The notes: generated by a model from the sequence alone, not told the origin. Shown: positions 1-6,605, counted from the stretch's first letter. The stretch is 13,512 nt of DNA from Methanobacteriota archaeon (GCA_011391345.1 JAABQR010000200.1:1-13512); one strand, 5' to 3'. A program made the numbers and translations.

Positions 1-221
1 GCCAATTCCGACAAGAAGAGTGAATATGCGATCTCGGGCCGCTCCTCCTCCACGAGATACGTGACTGAGGGTTCCAAGCGACGCACTCCGGAATCCTTCT
101 GTTGCGGCGCCTCTGAGATGGGTTCATCAATGACGGCGGGGGACGGCCGGGGCTCTTCAGGCCGCTCGGGCAGGTCGTCCGCCTTGGTACTGCTTTCTCT
201 AGCTTTGTCTCTGAGTCCCAT
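1..221 (-). CDS. N-terminal part of a probable DUF835-type protein (cut by window edge)
   Basis: An open minus-strand frame of 73 codons runs without a stop from an ATG at 221 off the left edge. Residues 1 to about 48 are charged and rich in Pro, Glu and Ser, as in a flexible linker. Residues 52-73 then read VTYLVEEERPEIAYSLFLSEL. From memory this resembles the start of the archaeal DUF835 domain, which opens with a Y-L-V-x-E-x-x-P-x-x-A/S-x-x-x-F pattern and often accompanies sensor kinases and KaiC-like proteins. A GAGG ribosome-binding sequence (232-235) lies 10 bases before the ATG. An in-frame ATG at 239 would add six residues but has no good ribosome-binding site. The coding nature is well supported; the family call rests on about 20 residues and is tentative. 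Confidence 0.6.
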   Translation of the reverse strand, partial: MGLRDKARESSTKADDLPERPEEPRPSPAVIDEPISEAPQQKDSGVRRLEPSVTYLVEEERPEIAYSLFLSEL

Positions 222-287
222 GTTAGCCGAGCCTCGCATTCATGCCATCGCATCCTCGGGGGGAATGGATGCTGAAGGGCGTCTTGT

Positions 288-299
288 GGTAATATATTC
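288..299 (-). promoter_or_regulatory. TATA-box candidate for the gene cut at the left edge
   Basis: Read on the minus strand, GAATATATTACC is an AT-rich archaeal TATA-like element in the 99-base gap between the zinc-ribbon gene and the left-edge gene. It would start RNA near position 267 and give a leader of about 45 bases with the GAGG site. A second AT-rich patch (about 302-315) lies just upstream. Confidence 0.4.
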
Positions 300-320
300 G
301 GATATACATTAAATGCTTCG

Positions 321-1487
321 TCAGATTCTCAGCCGGTCAAGGACGCGTTCGTACAGCTTGAACTCGTCCGTCTTCGAGAACTTGTCGATTGCTTCGCTCG
401 GGAGCAGACCGAGCAAGCCATCCAAGGTCTTCAGCAGCGTTCTGACCTCCCGTTCTCCCTCGTTGAGCTGGGCGACGCTCTGCTCCAGCTCGGACTTCGT
501 CACAACAAGCCGCTTCACCTGCTCCTCGAGCGATGATGCGCAGGCCTCGACATCATCGCACGCGCCCTCGGCAGAGACAATCTCGTGGATGGACCTGACC
601 TTAAGGGCTAGGGCCTCCATCGCCTTCTCGAGTCCCTTGGACCTGTCGTCCGCCTCGCCAGGGACCAGCGTGGCACCCGATATGCCTGAATGCTCTGCCT
701 CCATCGCATCCAATTGTTTCTTCTTCTGAGCGTACGCTTTGATCTTGCGGTCCACCATCTCCTCCCTCTTGAGCACCTGCTCTTCGCGCTCCAAGAGGTC
801 TTCCGGGGTCACAGTGTTGGAACCCTCCACGTGTCCCGGGATGTCCAGGGCGATCACGCGCCCCTTCGCAAGCCCGCCTGGGCCTGGCATGGAGAACGTG
901 CGCGCTACGTCCTCCGCGAGGCGACGGGCGTTCGACAGCAACTCGTCGATGCGAGCCAAGTCCTGAGACACGGACCTCAGCTCCGATTCGAGTTCGTCCA
1001 ATGGAATGGATGAAGGGTCGGACCCCATGAGCCTGGATATCCTCTCCCTGGCCTCGGATAGGTTCGTTCCCATGCTCGATGCTACCTCCGCCCTCAGGTC
1101 TGCGAGTCCCGACATCTGTCGGACGAGCCCCGAAAGGGACTGAGCCTCATCCGATGTCAGGCCCTGGGTTTCGGGCGCCGCCTCAGGCGATGGCGCCACC
1201 TGCTCGCCTTTGTCCGTCCTGCCCCAATCGATCAGCTTCTCGAGTATCCTCTCGTCCTCCGACACATCGCTCGGGCGGACGGTCTTGACCTTGAACTTCA
1301 TCGAGCATTTCGGGCACTGGGATGTCCCAAGCTCCAATATCTTGTCGCACCTGGGGCACTGGAAAGCCTTCACTTCGCTGTCGAGATGTGAGTAACACGA
1401 TTCACACCTCTCGGTTCCAGCGTCAAGAGCGGCCCCGCAGCTCATGCAGTAGGCCTCTCCGGTCTTTGTCACTCCCTTGGATGCCAC
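321..1487 (-). CDS. Double zinc-ribbon, coiled-coil protein of unknown function
   Basis: A 388-residue cytoplasmic protein with no signal peptide or membrane segment. The N-terminus carries two zinc-ribbon-like units with four CxxC knuckles: C14/C17 with C28/C31, and C44/C47 with C58/C61. Residues 70-115 are an acidic, Pro/Ala-rich linker. The rest is mostly helical and heptad-like (about 115-200 and 228-350), broken by a Gly/Pro-rich segment at 200-226. The C-terminus (361-388) forms a distinct amphipathic module with the pattern LPSEAIDKF...EFKLYERVLDRL. Translation starts at GTG 1487, chosen because GGAGG (1495-1499) lies 7 bases ahead. Zinc ribbon plus coiled coil suggests a scaffold or nucleic-acid/protein-binding adaptor, but I recognise no named family. 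It lies 85 bases downstream of the nitroreductase gene on the same strand. Confidence 0.8.
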   Translation of the reverse strand: MASKGVTKTGEAYCMSCGAALDAGTERCESCYSHLDSEVKAFQCPRCDKILELGTSQCPKCSMKFKVKTVRPSDVSEDERILEKLIDWGRTDKGEQVAPSPEAAPETQGLTSDEAQSLSGLVRQMSGLADLRAEVASSMGTNLSEARERISRLMGSDPSSIPLDELESELRSVSQDLARIDELLSNARRLAEDVARTFSMPGPGGLAKGRVIALDIPGHVEGSNTVTPEDLLEREEQVLKREEMVDRKIKAYAQKKKQLDAMEAEHSGISGATLVPGEADDRSKGLEKAMEALALKVRSIHEIVSAEGACDDVEACASSLEEQVKRLVVTKSELEQSVAQLNEGEREVRTLLKTLDGLLGLLPSEAIDKFSKTDEFKLYERVLDRLRI

Positions 1488-1504
1488 CAGGATCCCTCCG
1501 AACT

Positions 1505-1527
1505 CCGTCCGCGGGGGGCGCGGACGG
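1505..1527. terminator. GC-rich inverted repeat between nitroreductase and zinc-ribbon genes
   Basis: CCGTCCGC (1505-1512) and GCGGACGG (1520-1527) are a perfect 8-bp inverted repeat around a 7-base G-rich loop. It lies 45 bases after the nitroreductase stop and 18 bases before the zinc-ribbon GTG, just upstream of that gene's ribosome-binding site. No U-tract follows. It may end or attenuate the upstream transcript, or be a leader hairpin affecting translation of the zinc-ribbon gene. Confidence 0.45.
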
Positions 1528-1572
1528 CGAATCGTATCAATGCGTCGGTGATAGACGGATATGTGCTTAGGC

Positions 1573-2121
1573 TTATTGGTACCTCTCGTGCAACACCAGT
1601 TCCTCGAGGTTCTTCCTCGGCGGTCTCTCAGGCGCCTCGTCAGGATATCCGAGCGGGGTCATCGCCACGACCCGGACGTCCTCCGGCACGCCCAAGGCCT
1701 CGCGGACCTTGTCCTCTTTGAACCATGCGATCCAGCACGTGCCCAACCCGACGGAGTGTGCCGCGAGCGTGAGATGATCGAGAGCGATGGAGACATCCAT
1801 GACATGGCTGCTCATATAACCCCCCACGGTAGGGAACGCTTCGTCCGGGAGGCCACAGGCCACGAGGATGATGGGTGCCTGGGCGATGAACTTCTGACTG
1901 TTGGCTCCAGCCGCCAGCTTCAGCTTGACGTCCTCATCGGTGACCATAATGATCCTCCAGGGCTGGGCATTGTTCGCCGAGGGTGCTAGCCTCGCGGCGT
2001 TCAGGACGGTCTTCAGAAGCTCTTCGGGCACAGGGGTCTCCTTGTAGATCCTGATGCTCCGGCGTGTCTTGATGGCCTCCATAAGGTCCATTGGGGACAC
2101 ATGAGCGATATTGCTGCGCAT
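1573..2121 (-). CDS. Nitroreductase-family FMN oxidoreductase
   Basis: A 182-residue single-domain member of the NADH oxidase/nitroreductase fold: FMN-dependent, usually a cytoplasmic homodimer that reduces nitro compounds, quinones or flavins with NAD(P)H. The N-terminal FMN-phosphate motif RRSIR is at 20-24. The second FMN segment SANNAQPW is at 48-55. The GLGTCW stretch at 125-130 is the usual dimer/isoalloxazine region, and LGYP (157-160) followed by RPPRK (166-170) is the typical C-terminal end. Length is normal. The start is uncertain: ATG 2121 gives the longest frame, but Met11 (ATG 2091) begins MDLMEAIKTRRS, the usual family start. A TATA-like CTAAATAGG (about 2123-2131) would place the RNA start near 2103, which favours Met11. 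It follows the Lrp-like gene by 44 bases. The substrate cannot be told from sequence. Confidence 0.9.
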   Translation of the reverse strand: MRSNIAHVSPMDLMEAIKTRRSIRIYKETPVPEELLKTVLNAARLAPSANNAQPWRIIMVTDEDVKLKLAAGANSQKFIAQAPIILVACGLPDEAFPTVGGYMSSHVMDVSIALDHLTLAAHSVGLGTCWIAWFKEDKVREALGVPEDVRVVAMTPLGYPDEAPERPPRKNLEELVLHERYQ

Positions 2122-2165
2122 GCCTATTTAGCCTTGCCCACCAGGGCTCACGACAATCGACCCGG

Positions 2166-2564
2166 CTATTTCTCGTTGAATTTGATGAGGGTCGCTGTCC
2201 GGAGCACGCCGGGGTAGGACCTGAGCTCGTCTATCCTCTTGTTCAGCTCGTCCAGACTGTCCGCCCTGAGCCTTACGGCGACGTCGAACTCCCCCGAACA
2301 CTCGAACACGCTGTCCGATAGCTCGGTGGCTTTGTCCTTGACCGCGGATGTCCTGCCGACATGCGTGTCTATCAGCACAATCCCTTCGAACCCCACTGGC
2401 GTAGTCTCTATTGTGAACTTTCTGATGATGCCCTCACGGACGAGCTTCTCTATCCTCGCCCTGACTGCCCTCTCGGTCAGGTTCACGTGTCGGGCAATCT
2501 CCGTATTCTTCATCCTCGAGTTCCCTCGGAGGAGGTTGAGGATCTTGATGTCCGTGTCGTCCAT
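2166..2564 (-). CDS. Lrp/AsnC-family transcriptional regulator
   Basis: A 132-residue protein of standard family length. Residues 1-50 are the AsnC-type helix-turn-helix: MDDTDIKILNLL, then NTEIARHVNLT and ERAVRARIEKLVREGII as the recognition helix region. Residues 55-130 form the RAM (ACT-like) effector-binding and oligomerisation domain, with the GEFDVAVRLRADSLDEL stretch (91-107) and the closing LRTATLIKF strand. Such proteins bind DNA as dimers to octamers and respond to amino acids or related metabolites. The start at ATG 2564 gives the canonical N-terminus. The nitroreductase gene follows by 44 bases, so it is a plausible co-transcribed partner or target. A palindrome lies upstream at 2655-2682. 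The effector is unknown. Confidence 0.92.
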   Translation of the reverse strand: MDDTDIKILNLLRGNSRMKNTEIARHVNLTERAVRARIEKLVREGIIRKFTIETTPVGFEGIVLIDTHVGRTSAVKDKATELSDSVFECSGEFDVAVRLRADSLDELNKRIDELRSYPGVLRTATLIKFNEK

Positions 2565-2654
2565 GTGTGCGGTATATGCTGTTCCTGTTTTCGTACCTTT
2601 CTATTGAGCCCGGTTCGAATAGGTGCTCCGGAGAGAGGTTCGAGCTCAGAATGT

Positions 2655-2682
2655 ACTCCCTTGGTCATTGGACCAAGGAAGT
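2655..2682. repeat. Inverted repeat between the ASCH-like and Lrp-like genes
   Basis: CCTTGGTC (2659-2666), loop ATTG, and GACCAAGG (2671-2678) form a perfect 8-bp stem. After one C/A mismatch (2658/2679) three further pairs follow (ACT 2655-2657 with AGT 2680-2682). It lies 18 bases past the ASCH-like stop and about 90 bases upstream of the Lrp start. Two roles fit: a terminator hairpin (although no T-run follows) or an operator for the adjacent Lrp-family regulator, a family that often autoregulates. Confidence 0.5.
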
Positions 2683-2699
2683 TGGATGAGAAAGAGGTT

Positions 2700-3041
2700 T
2701 CAGATCTTCTGAAGGATGTATATCGTGGCGACGTCGTCCTCGTTCGGCCTCTCCGAGAACTTGTACAGCTTCCCGAGCTTGTTGATGAGGTCCTGCCGCT
2801 TCTCGCCGGGCTTTGCCTCCAGATCATACTCGAGGAACGCGAGGGGTACCTGCTTCAGTTTCACACTTGTCGCAATCAACACCTTCGCCCTGAACCGCAC
2901 CTTGGGGCTCTGCACCTCGATGGTCTCATCGGGCGCATACTTCAACTCGCCCTTGTGGACCCTGATGGTCGCAAAGACACGGTCCTTGAGCTTGTCCCAA
3001 TCCTGGGAGAACTTCATGCTCCTGTCCTTCATATGGCTCAC
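2700..3041 (-). CDS. Small ASCH/PUA-like domain protein
   Basis: A 113-residue cytoplasmic protein with no signal or membrane segment. Residues 21-60 read as beta strands (RVFATIRVHKG, then ETIEVQSPKVRFRAKVLIATSV), followed by a helical, basic middle (LEAKPGEKRQDLINKLGKLYKF, about 74-95) and a final strand VATIYILQKI. The T-I-R opening, the charged turn and the A-K-V strand recall ASCH domains, PUA-related beta barrels thought to bind RNA; this is recognition by pattern, not a firm assignment. The start is ambiguous: GTG 3041, ATG 3032 and ATG 3017 are in frame. The TATA candidate at 3064-3075 lies about 28 bases ahead of the GTG, which would make it close to leaderless. It is transcribed divergently from the SPFH gene. 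Confidence 0.72.
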   Translation of the reverse strand: MSHMKDRSMKFSQDWDKLKDRVFATIRVHKGELKYAPDETIEVQSPKVRFRAKVLIATSVKLKQVPLAFLEYDLEAKPGEKRQDLINKLGKLYKFSERPNEDDVATIYILQKI

Positions 3042-3063
3042 TTATGTCGACCTTGATGCGTCC

Positions 3064-3075
3064 CGGTTATTAATT
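3064..3075 (-). promoter_or_regulatory. TATA-box candidate for the ASCH-like gene
   Basis: Minus-strand CAATTAATAACC is AT-rich in a GC-rich background and is centred about 28 bases ahead of GTG 3041 and 37 ahead of ATG 3032. That spacing fits an archaeal TATA box giving a leaderless or very short-leader transcript. Confidence 0.5.
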
Positions 3076-3141
3076 GTTGCTGGGTGACATGCGCGTGTTG
3101 TCGCGCGCCAGGAAATGCCTTAGCGGCCTCGGTCTTCCCGA

Positions 3142-3155
3142 CGAAAGTATATATT
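3142..3155 (+). promoter_or_regulatory. BRE/TATA promoter of the SPFH-protein gene
   Basis: CGAAAG (3142-3147), a purine-rich BRE-like sequence, runs straight into TATATAT (3148-3154), the clearest TATA box in the window. The predicted RNA start is near 3175, giving an 80-base leader before ATG 3255, longer than the other leaders inferred here. Confidence 0.65.
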
Positions 3156-3254
3156 CGGCGTGTGGCAATGCGCAGTCTGGTGGAGGGACTGGAGTGGAAT
3201 CAGCGGGATACAAAGCGATTTCGGGATCCGAGCGAGCGAACACCATAGCACACC

Positions 3255-5381
3255 ATGGAGACGAGGATGTCCGGAGTGTGGACTGATATGGACCTGATCA
3301 CAGCACTCCTGATGGTCTGCATATTCATTGCACTGGTACTCTTGGCCCCCGGTCTGAAGCTCATCACTGACTACGAAGTGGGGATTCTCACCAAGAGGAT
3401 GTTTGGCGCCAAGATGCCACAGGGGCAGGTTGTCGCGCGGAACGGTCAGATCGGTGTCCAGGCGGATATTCTGATGCCTGGACTCTACTGGAGGATACCC
3501 ATCATCTGGAAGATCCAGAAGGAGCCGGTCACGGAGATACTCCCTGACGAGGTCGGCATCGTGGAGTCCATAGACGGGCGGGCCATCCCGAAGGGAAGAC
3601 TCCTGGGTGACGAGATCGAATGCAACCACTTCCAGGATGCGAAGATGTTCCTGAACGGCGGAGGCATGAAGGGCCCGCAGGTCGCCATCCTGAGGCCCGG
3701 CACTTACAGGATAAACAGGTACGCTTTCAAGGTGACAAAGGCTCCGATAACAGGGGTTCCCGCCGAGAAGATCGGCGTCGTCATCGCGAACGACGGCCTA
3801 CCCCTTCCATCGGGATACATCGTGGCTCCGAGGATGCTCGAGACGCCGACGAAGGAGTACCCCCATGCGAAGGTCTGCCAGTATTTCCAGGATGGACAGG
3901 CATTCCTGTTGAGCGCAGGGCACCGGGGCCCTCAACTGGACACACTCCAGCCAGGGAGATATTACATCAACCCGCTCCTTTCCAAGGTCGAACTGTACGA
4001 TGTGACCGAGGTGCCGCCGGGCTACGTCGCGGTCCTGAGGTCCAACGTCGGGTTGGAGCTGGAGAAGAAGGTGGGCTCACCTATCCCCAATGTCGGTGCG
4101 GTCGGACCAGTTTCGACAGCCGCCCCTGCAAAGCAACTGGTCGAACTCGGGCAGCCAGTGCACGAGGATGTTGAGACGCTCCTGATACTCGACAAGAACA
4201 TGAGAGGGATCTGGAAGGAGCCCGTTGCTCCAGGCAAGTACAACCTCAACCCTCTAGCCTTCACGCCATACCTGGTCCCGACCAGCGCGGTCACAATCGA
4301 CTGGGCGTCAGGGGTCGACCAGAGGGCACAGCATAACACCCCGCAGATCGCACAGATGAGCAACATCAAGACGAGCACCGAGGCGCATGACGAGGTCGAG
4401 AGCGACAAAGCCACGGAGTTCTTCAAGTTCTCCCAGCTCAGGGTAACATCGATGGACGGTTTCCAGCTGGAGGTCGATGTCAGGATGATCATACGCATAC
4501 GGCCTCAGAACGCTGCGTTCATAATCGCGAGGTTCGGGTCCGTCAAGAACCTGATCGAGCAGATAGTCCATCCGCTCATCGATTCTTCGTTCAGGAACAA
4601 GGCGGGTGAGGAGAAGGCGATCAACTTCATCATGAGCAGGACCGAGCTGCAGCGCTCAGCCCTTGAGAAAGCCCAGCAGCAATTCGAGGTGTACCATGTC
4701 GAGGCCCAGAACCTCCTGATCGCCTACATCAAAGTCGACCAGGCACTGCTCGACACCCAGACCAAGAGGGAGATCGCGCTTCAGCAGCAGGCCCAGTACC
4801 AGCAGGAAGCGCTCGCGCAAGAGGAGAGGATCGATGTCCAGTCCAAGGCCGCCAACGCGGACAAGCAGCCCGAGGTCGTCGCAGCCATGTTGTCGATACA
4901 GATCGAGGACCACAAGGCAGAGGCGAAGAGGAAACTTGCGGCGGGTGACAGGGACCTGAACAAGATCACGGCGGACGGGGAGAAGTACAAGGTCCAGGCG
5001 CTCTCCGAGGCGGATGCGTACAGGTTGAAGCAGATCGGGGACGGCACATCGTACCAGATCAAGACGATCGCGGACGGAAAGGCGTACGAGCAGCGCGAGG
5101 TGGGGAGGGGCATAGCCGATGCCTACAACGCGCAGGCTCAGGTGCTCGGACCGACGGCGACTGCCGCGATCAAGTTGATGGACGAGGTCGGTGTGAACGG
5201 GGTGAAGATCACGCCGGACATCCTGATATCGGCCGCAGGCGGCGACCAGGGAGCGACATCGCTGCTGTCGACCTGGTTAGCGCAGGCAGTAGCGAAAGGA
5301 CTGCTGGACGGCAAGAAGGACGCACCGGCGCCGTCCGAGCGGACCAGGGACACTGGCAAACCCGACGCGTCTCGGAAATGA
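3255..5381 (+). CDS. Membrane-anchored SPFH/flotillin-like protein with tandem vault-like beta repeats
   Basis: A 708-residue protein. A single N-terminal transmembrane helix spans about 13-34. Four related beta units follow, marked by PG-x-Y at 75-78, 148-151, 233-236 and 326-329. Units two and three are clearest: C-x-x-FQD-x3-FL...GPQ...L-x-PG-x-Y-x-IN recurs at 123-154 and 208-239, exactly 85 residues apart. An SPFH (prohibitin/flotillin) domain follows at about 390-500, then a long Gln/Ala/Glu/Lys-rich helical rod (about 500-625). A Gly/Ala-rich hydrophobic patch (650-685) and a charged tail end the protein. SPFH proteins form large oligomeric rings or cages that organise membrane microdomains, and I recall bacterial homologues with the same FQD/PG-x-Y units. 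ATG 3255 gives the longest frame, but Met5 (3267) has GGAG 6 bases ahead and may be the true start. It stands alone with its own promoter and a strong downstream hairpin. Confidence 0.88.
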   Translation: METRMSGVWTDMDLITALLMVCIFIALVLLAPGLKLITDYEVGILTKRMFGAKMPQGQVVARNGQIGVQADILMPGLYWRIPIIWKIQKEPVTEILPDEVGIVESIDGRAIPKGRLLGDEIECNHFQDAKMFLNGGGMKGPQVAILRPGTYRINRYAFKVTKAPITGVPAEKIGVVIANDGLPLPSGYIVAPRMLETPTKEYPHAKVCQYFQDGQAFLLSAGHRGPQLDTLQPGRYYINPLLSKVELYDVTEVPPGYVAVLRSNVGLELEKKVGSPIPNVGAVGPVSTAAPAKQLVELGQPVHEDVETLLILDKNMRGIWKEPVAPGKYNLNPLAFTPYLVPTSAVTIDWASGVDQRAQHNTPQIAQMSNIKTSTEAHDEVESDKATEFFKFSQLRVTSMDGFQLEVDVRMIIRIRPQNAAFIIARFGSVKNLIEQIVHPLIDSSFRNKAGEEKAINFIMSRTELQRSALEKAQQQFEVYHVEAQNLLIAYIKVDQALLDTQTKREIALQQQAQYQQEALAQEERIDVQSKAANADKQPEVVAAMLSIQIEDHKAEAKRKLAAGDRDLNKITADGEKYKVQALSEADAYRLKQIGDGTSYQIKTIADGKAYEQREVGRGIADAYNAQAQVLGPTATAAIKLMDEVGVNGVKITPDILISAAGGDQGATSLLSTWLAQAVAKGLLDGKKDAPAPSERTRDTGKPDASRK

Positions 5382-5395
5382 GCCGCGTCACGCAC

Positions 5396-5450
5396 GCATG
5401 AACCCTTCCGCCCCGTGCCGCCGCCATAGGCGGCAGACGGAAGGGCATGC
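5396..5450. terminator. Compound 20-bp hairpin between convergent genes
   Basis: Three nested arms pair: GCATG (5396-5400) with CATGC (5446-5450), CCCTTCCG (5403-5410) with CGGAAGGG (5438-5445), and TGCCGCC (5416-5422) with GGCGGCA (5429-5435). The loop is GCCATA, with an AA bulge and a small internal loop. It lies 14 bases after the SPFH stop and 85 bases past the stop of the convergent membrane-protein gene, a natural place for a two-way terminator. There is no T-tract on either side, so it may instead be a 3'-end stabilising structure. Confidence 0.6.
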
Positions 5451-5534
5451 ATCAGGATGTTGTACATCCGCTGCTCCGTAACGCGACAGATCCTGTAGGA
5501 AGGGACGCTTGACCTCCGTCCATCTCCTGTCGCA

Positions 5535-6359
5535 TCAGTTCATCACATACATCAGTGCCAGTATGGCGAACACAACCGCAATCGCAAGCACAACCGCGGT
5601 TAACTTGACCAACGAGAATGCGACACCCCTTACCCGGATCACATCATCCCACTCTTCCTCTCTCAGGATGGTGAATAACCCGGCCCAGAAGCACAGCGAG
5701 ATGAGGGCACCGGCGAATGTGGACAACAGTCCGAAGGCGGTCTCTCCGAAGTCAACGGTCGGGTTTAGGTATGCGACGACCAACGATGCGGCCGCTACGG
5801 TTCCGCCCGCAATGCCCAGACCCATGTACAGAACTTCTCTCCCGTAGCCGTTCCTGTAATCTCTGTAGGCCAAGTAAGCCAGCAAGACCGTCAGGGCGAT
5901 CAATAGAGTCGTCGTCGCAGTCACCACCTGGACGGAGTAGTCGTTGAAAGCATGAGTGTAGTAGTCTATTGTAGCCATCCCCTCCGGAGGGGTTCCTAAG
6001 AAAGCCACCCGCAGATAGTACCGTCCATCGGTCGGGCACTCGAACGAGCCGGCGCTCTGAGTTCCCGAAAGGTTGAGTTTCTCATCGAGAATAATGTTGA
6101 ACGGGTCGGTATTGTCGAAGGTACAGATGCTGAACCAGCACGCCTCGCTTGCTGCGTAATCATAGTAGATGGTGTCGCCTGCATCCAGCTCATACATGAC
6201 GAGCGTCATCTTCTCGTCGTCTGAGGTTCCCACCTCTCCCTCCTCGTGGCCGTACACAGGGCGGATATTCCATGAGGAGAGGCTCCACACCACCGCCATC
6301 GCTATGCATATGATGGCAACCAACAAGAATGACCGCAAGTCGCCTCTGTCCGCGCGCAC
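5535..6359 (-). CDS. Uncharacterised membrane protein with an extracytoplasmic beta domain
   Basis: A 274-residue protein. Residues 10-29 form an N-terminal signal anchor. Residues 45-140 are a beta-rich, probably external domain with DAGDTIYYDYAAS (59-71) and PTDGRYYLRVAF (109-120), plus cysteines C74, C79 and C108. The aG-D-t-i-x-y...dG-x-Y-y-l-r-V pattern resembles PPC/GOLD-like beta sandwiches (inference). Four hydrophobic helices follow at about 147-166, 176-198, 208-231 and 248-272. I recognise no enzymatic motif; a sensor, receptor or assembly role is possible. The GTG 6359 start is supported by AGGGAG (6368-6373) 8 bases ahead. It converges on the SPFH gene but shares no promoter with it, and is separated from the upstream tRNA-Ile by 171 bases. 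Confidence 0.82.
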   Translation of the reverse strand: MRADRGDLRSFLLVAIICIAMAVVWSLSSWNIRPVYGHEEGEVGTSDDEKMTLVMYELDAGDTIYYDYAASEACWFSICTFDNTDPFNIILDEKLNLSGTQSAGSFECPTDGRYYLRVAFLGTPPEGMATIDYYTHAFNDYSVQVVTATTTLLIALTVLLAYLAYRDYRNGYGREVLYMGLGIAGGTVAAASLVVAYLNPTVDFGETAFGLLSTFAGALISLCFWAGLFTILREEEWDDVIRVRGVAFSLVKLTAVVLAIAVVFAILALMYVMN

Positions 6360-6394
6360 CGTTCCATCTCCCTGGTATCGGAAGGCGCATCTCC

Positions 6395-6405
6395 CTATAT
6401 CTCAG
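6395..6405 (-). promoter_or_regulatory. TATA-box candidate for the membrane-protein gene
   Basis: Minus-strand AGATATAGGG lies about 40 bases ahead of GTG 6359 and would start RNA near 6374, just before the AGGGAG ribosome-binding site. The rest of the gap to the tRNA (6410-6530) holds only short GC-rich inverted repeats, such as CTGCCG 6423-6428 with CGGCAG 6444-6449 and GAGGC 6489-6493 with GCCTC 6500-6504; I see no gene there. Confidence 0.45.
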
Positions 6406-6530
6406 TTCTTTGGCACCCGCCCCTGCCGAACCGCCTCCCTGGACGGCAGGCATCAATGGCGAGAACGCATGTCCGCATGCAGGCGTCAGAGGCAGCTGCG
6501 CCTCCCTACAAGTCGATCTAGGGGTTTGAG

Positions 6531-6605
6531 TGGGCCCAACCGGATTTGAACCGGTGACCTCCCGGTTATCAGCCGGGTGCTCCAGCCAACCTAAGCTATG
6601 GGCCC
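6531..6605 (-). tRNA. tRNA-Ile (anticodon GAU)
   Basis: A complete 75-base cloverleaf on the minus strand. The acceptor arm GGGCCCA (6605-6599) pairs with TGGGCCC (6538-6532), with A73 at 6531. The D arm is GCTT...GAGC, and the anticodon stem CCCGG/CCGGG encloses the loop CTGATAA with anticodon GAT at 6570-6568. The T arm is ACCGG-TTCAAAT-CCGGT. There is no intron and no encoded CCA, as is common in archaea. GAU reads AUC and AUU codons for isoleucine. Confidence 0.97.

Noticed and set aside
61..729. Two plus-strand open frames at the left edge (83 and 138 codons)
   Set aside because: Ser-rich shadows of the left-edge gene and the zinc-ribbon gene, both better supported on the minus strand by ribosome-binding sites and motifs.
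2361..3056. 231-codon plus-strand open frame
   Set aside because: It runs opposite the well-supported Lrp and ASCH-like genes, has no recognisable domain, and is the kind of shadow frame expected in GC-rich coding DNA.
3180..3248. 22-codon GTG frame in the leader of the SPFH gene
   Set aside because: It begins close to the predicted RNA start, but no ribosome-binding site or recognisable peptide supports it; such a length is common by chance.
5483..5533. GCGACAG/CTGTCGC inverted repeat near the end of the membrane-protein gene
   Set aside because: Seven pairs separated by 37 bases; a stem this short and distant is expected by chance in GC-rich DNA.
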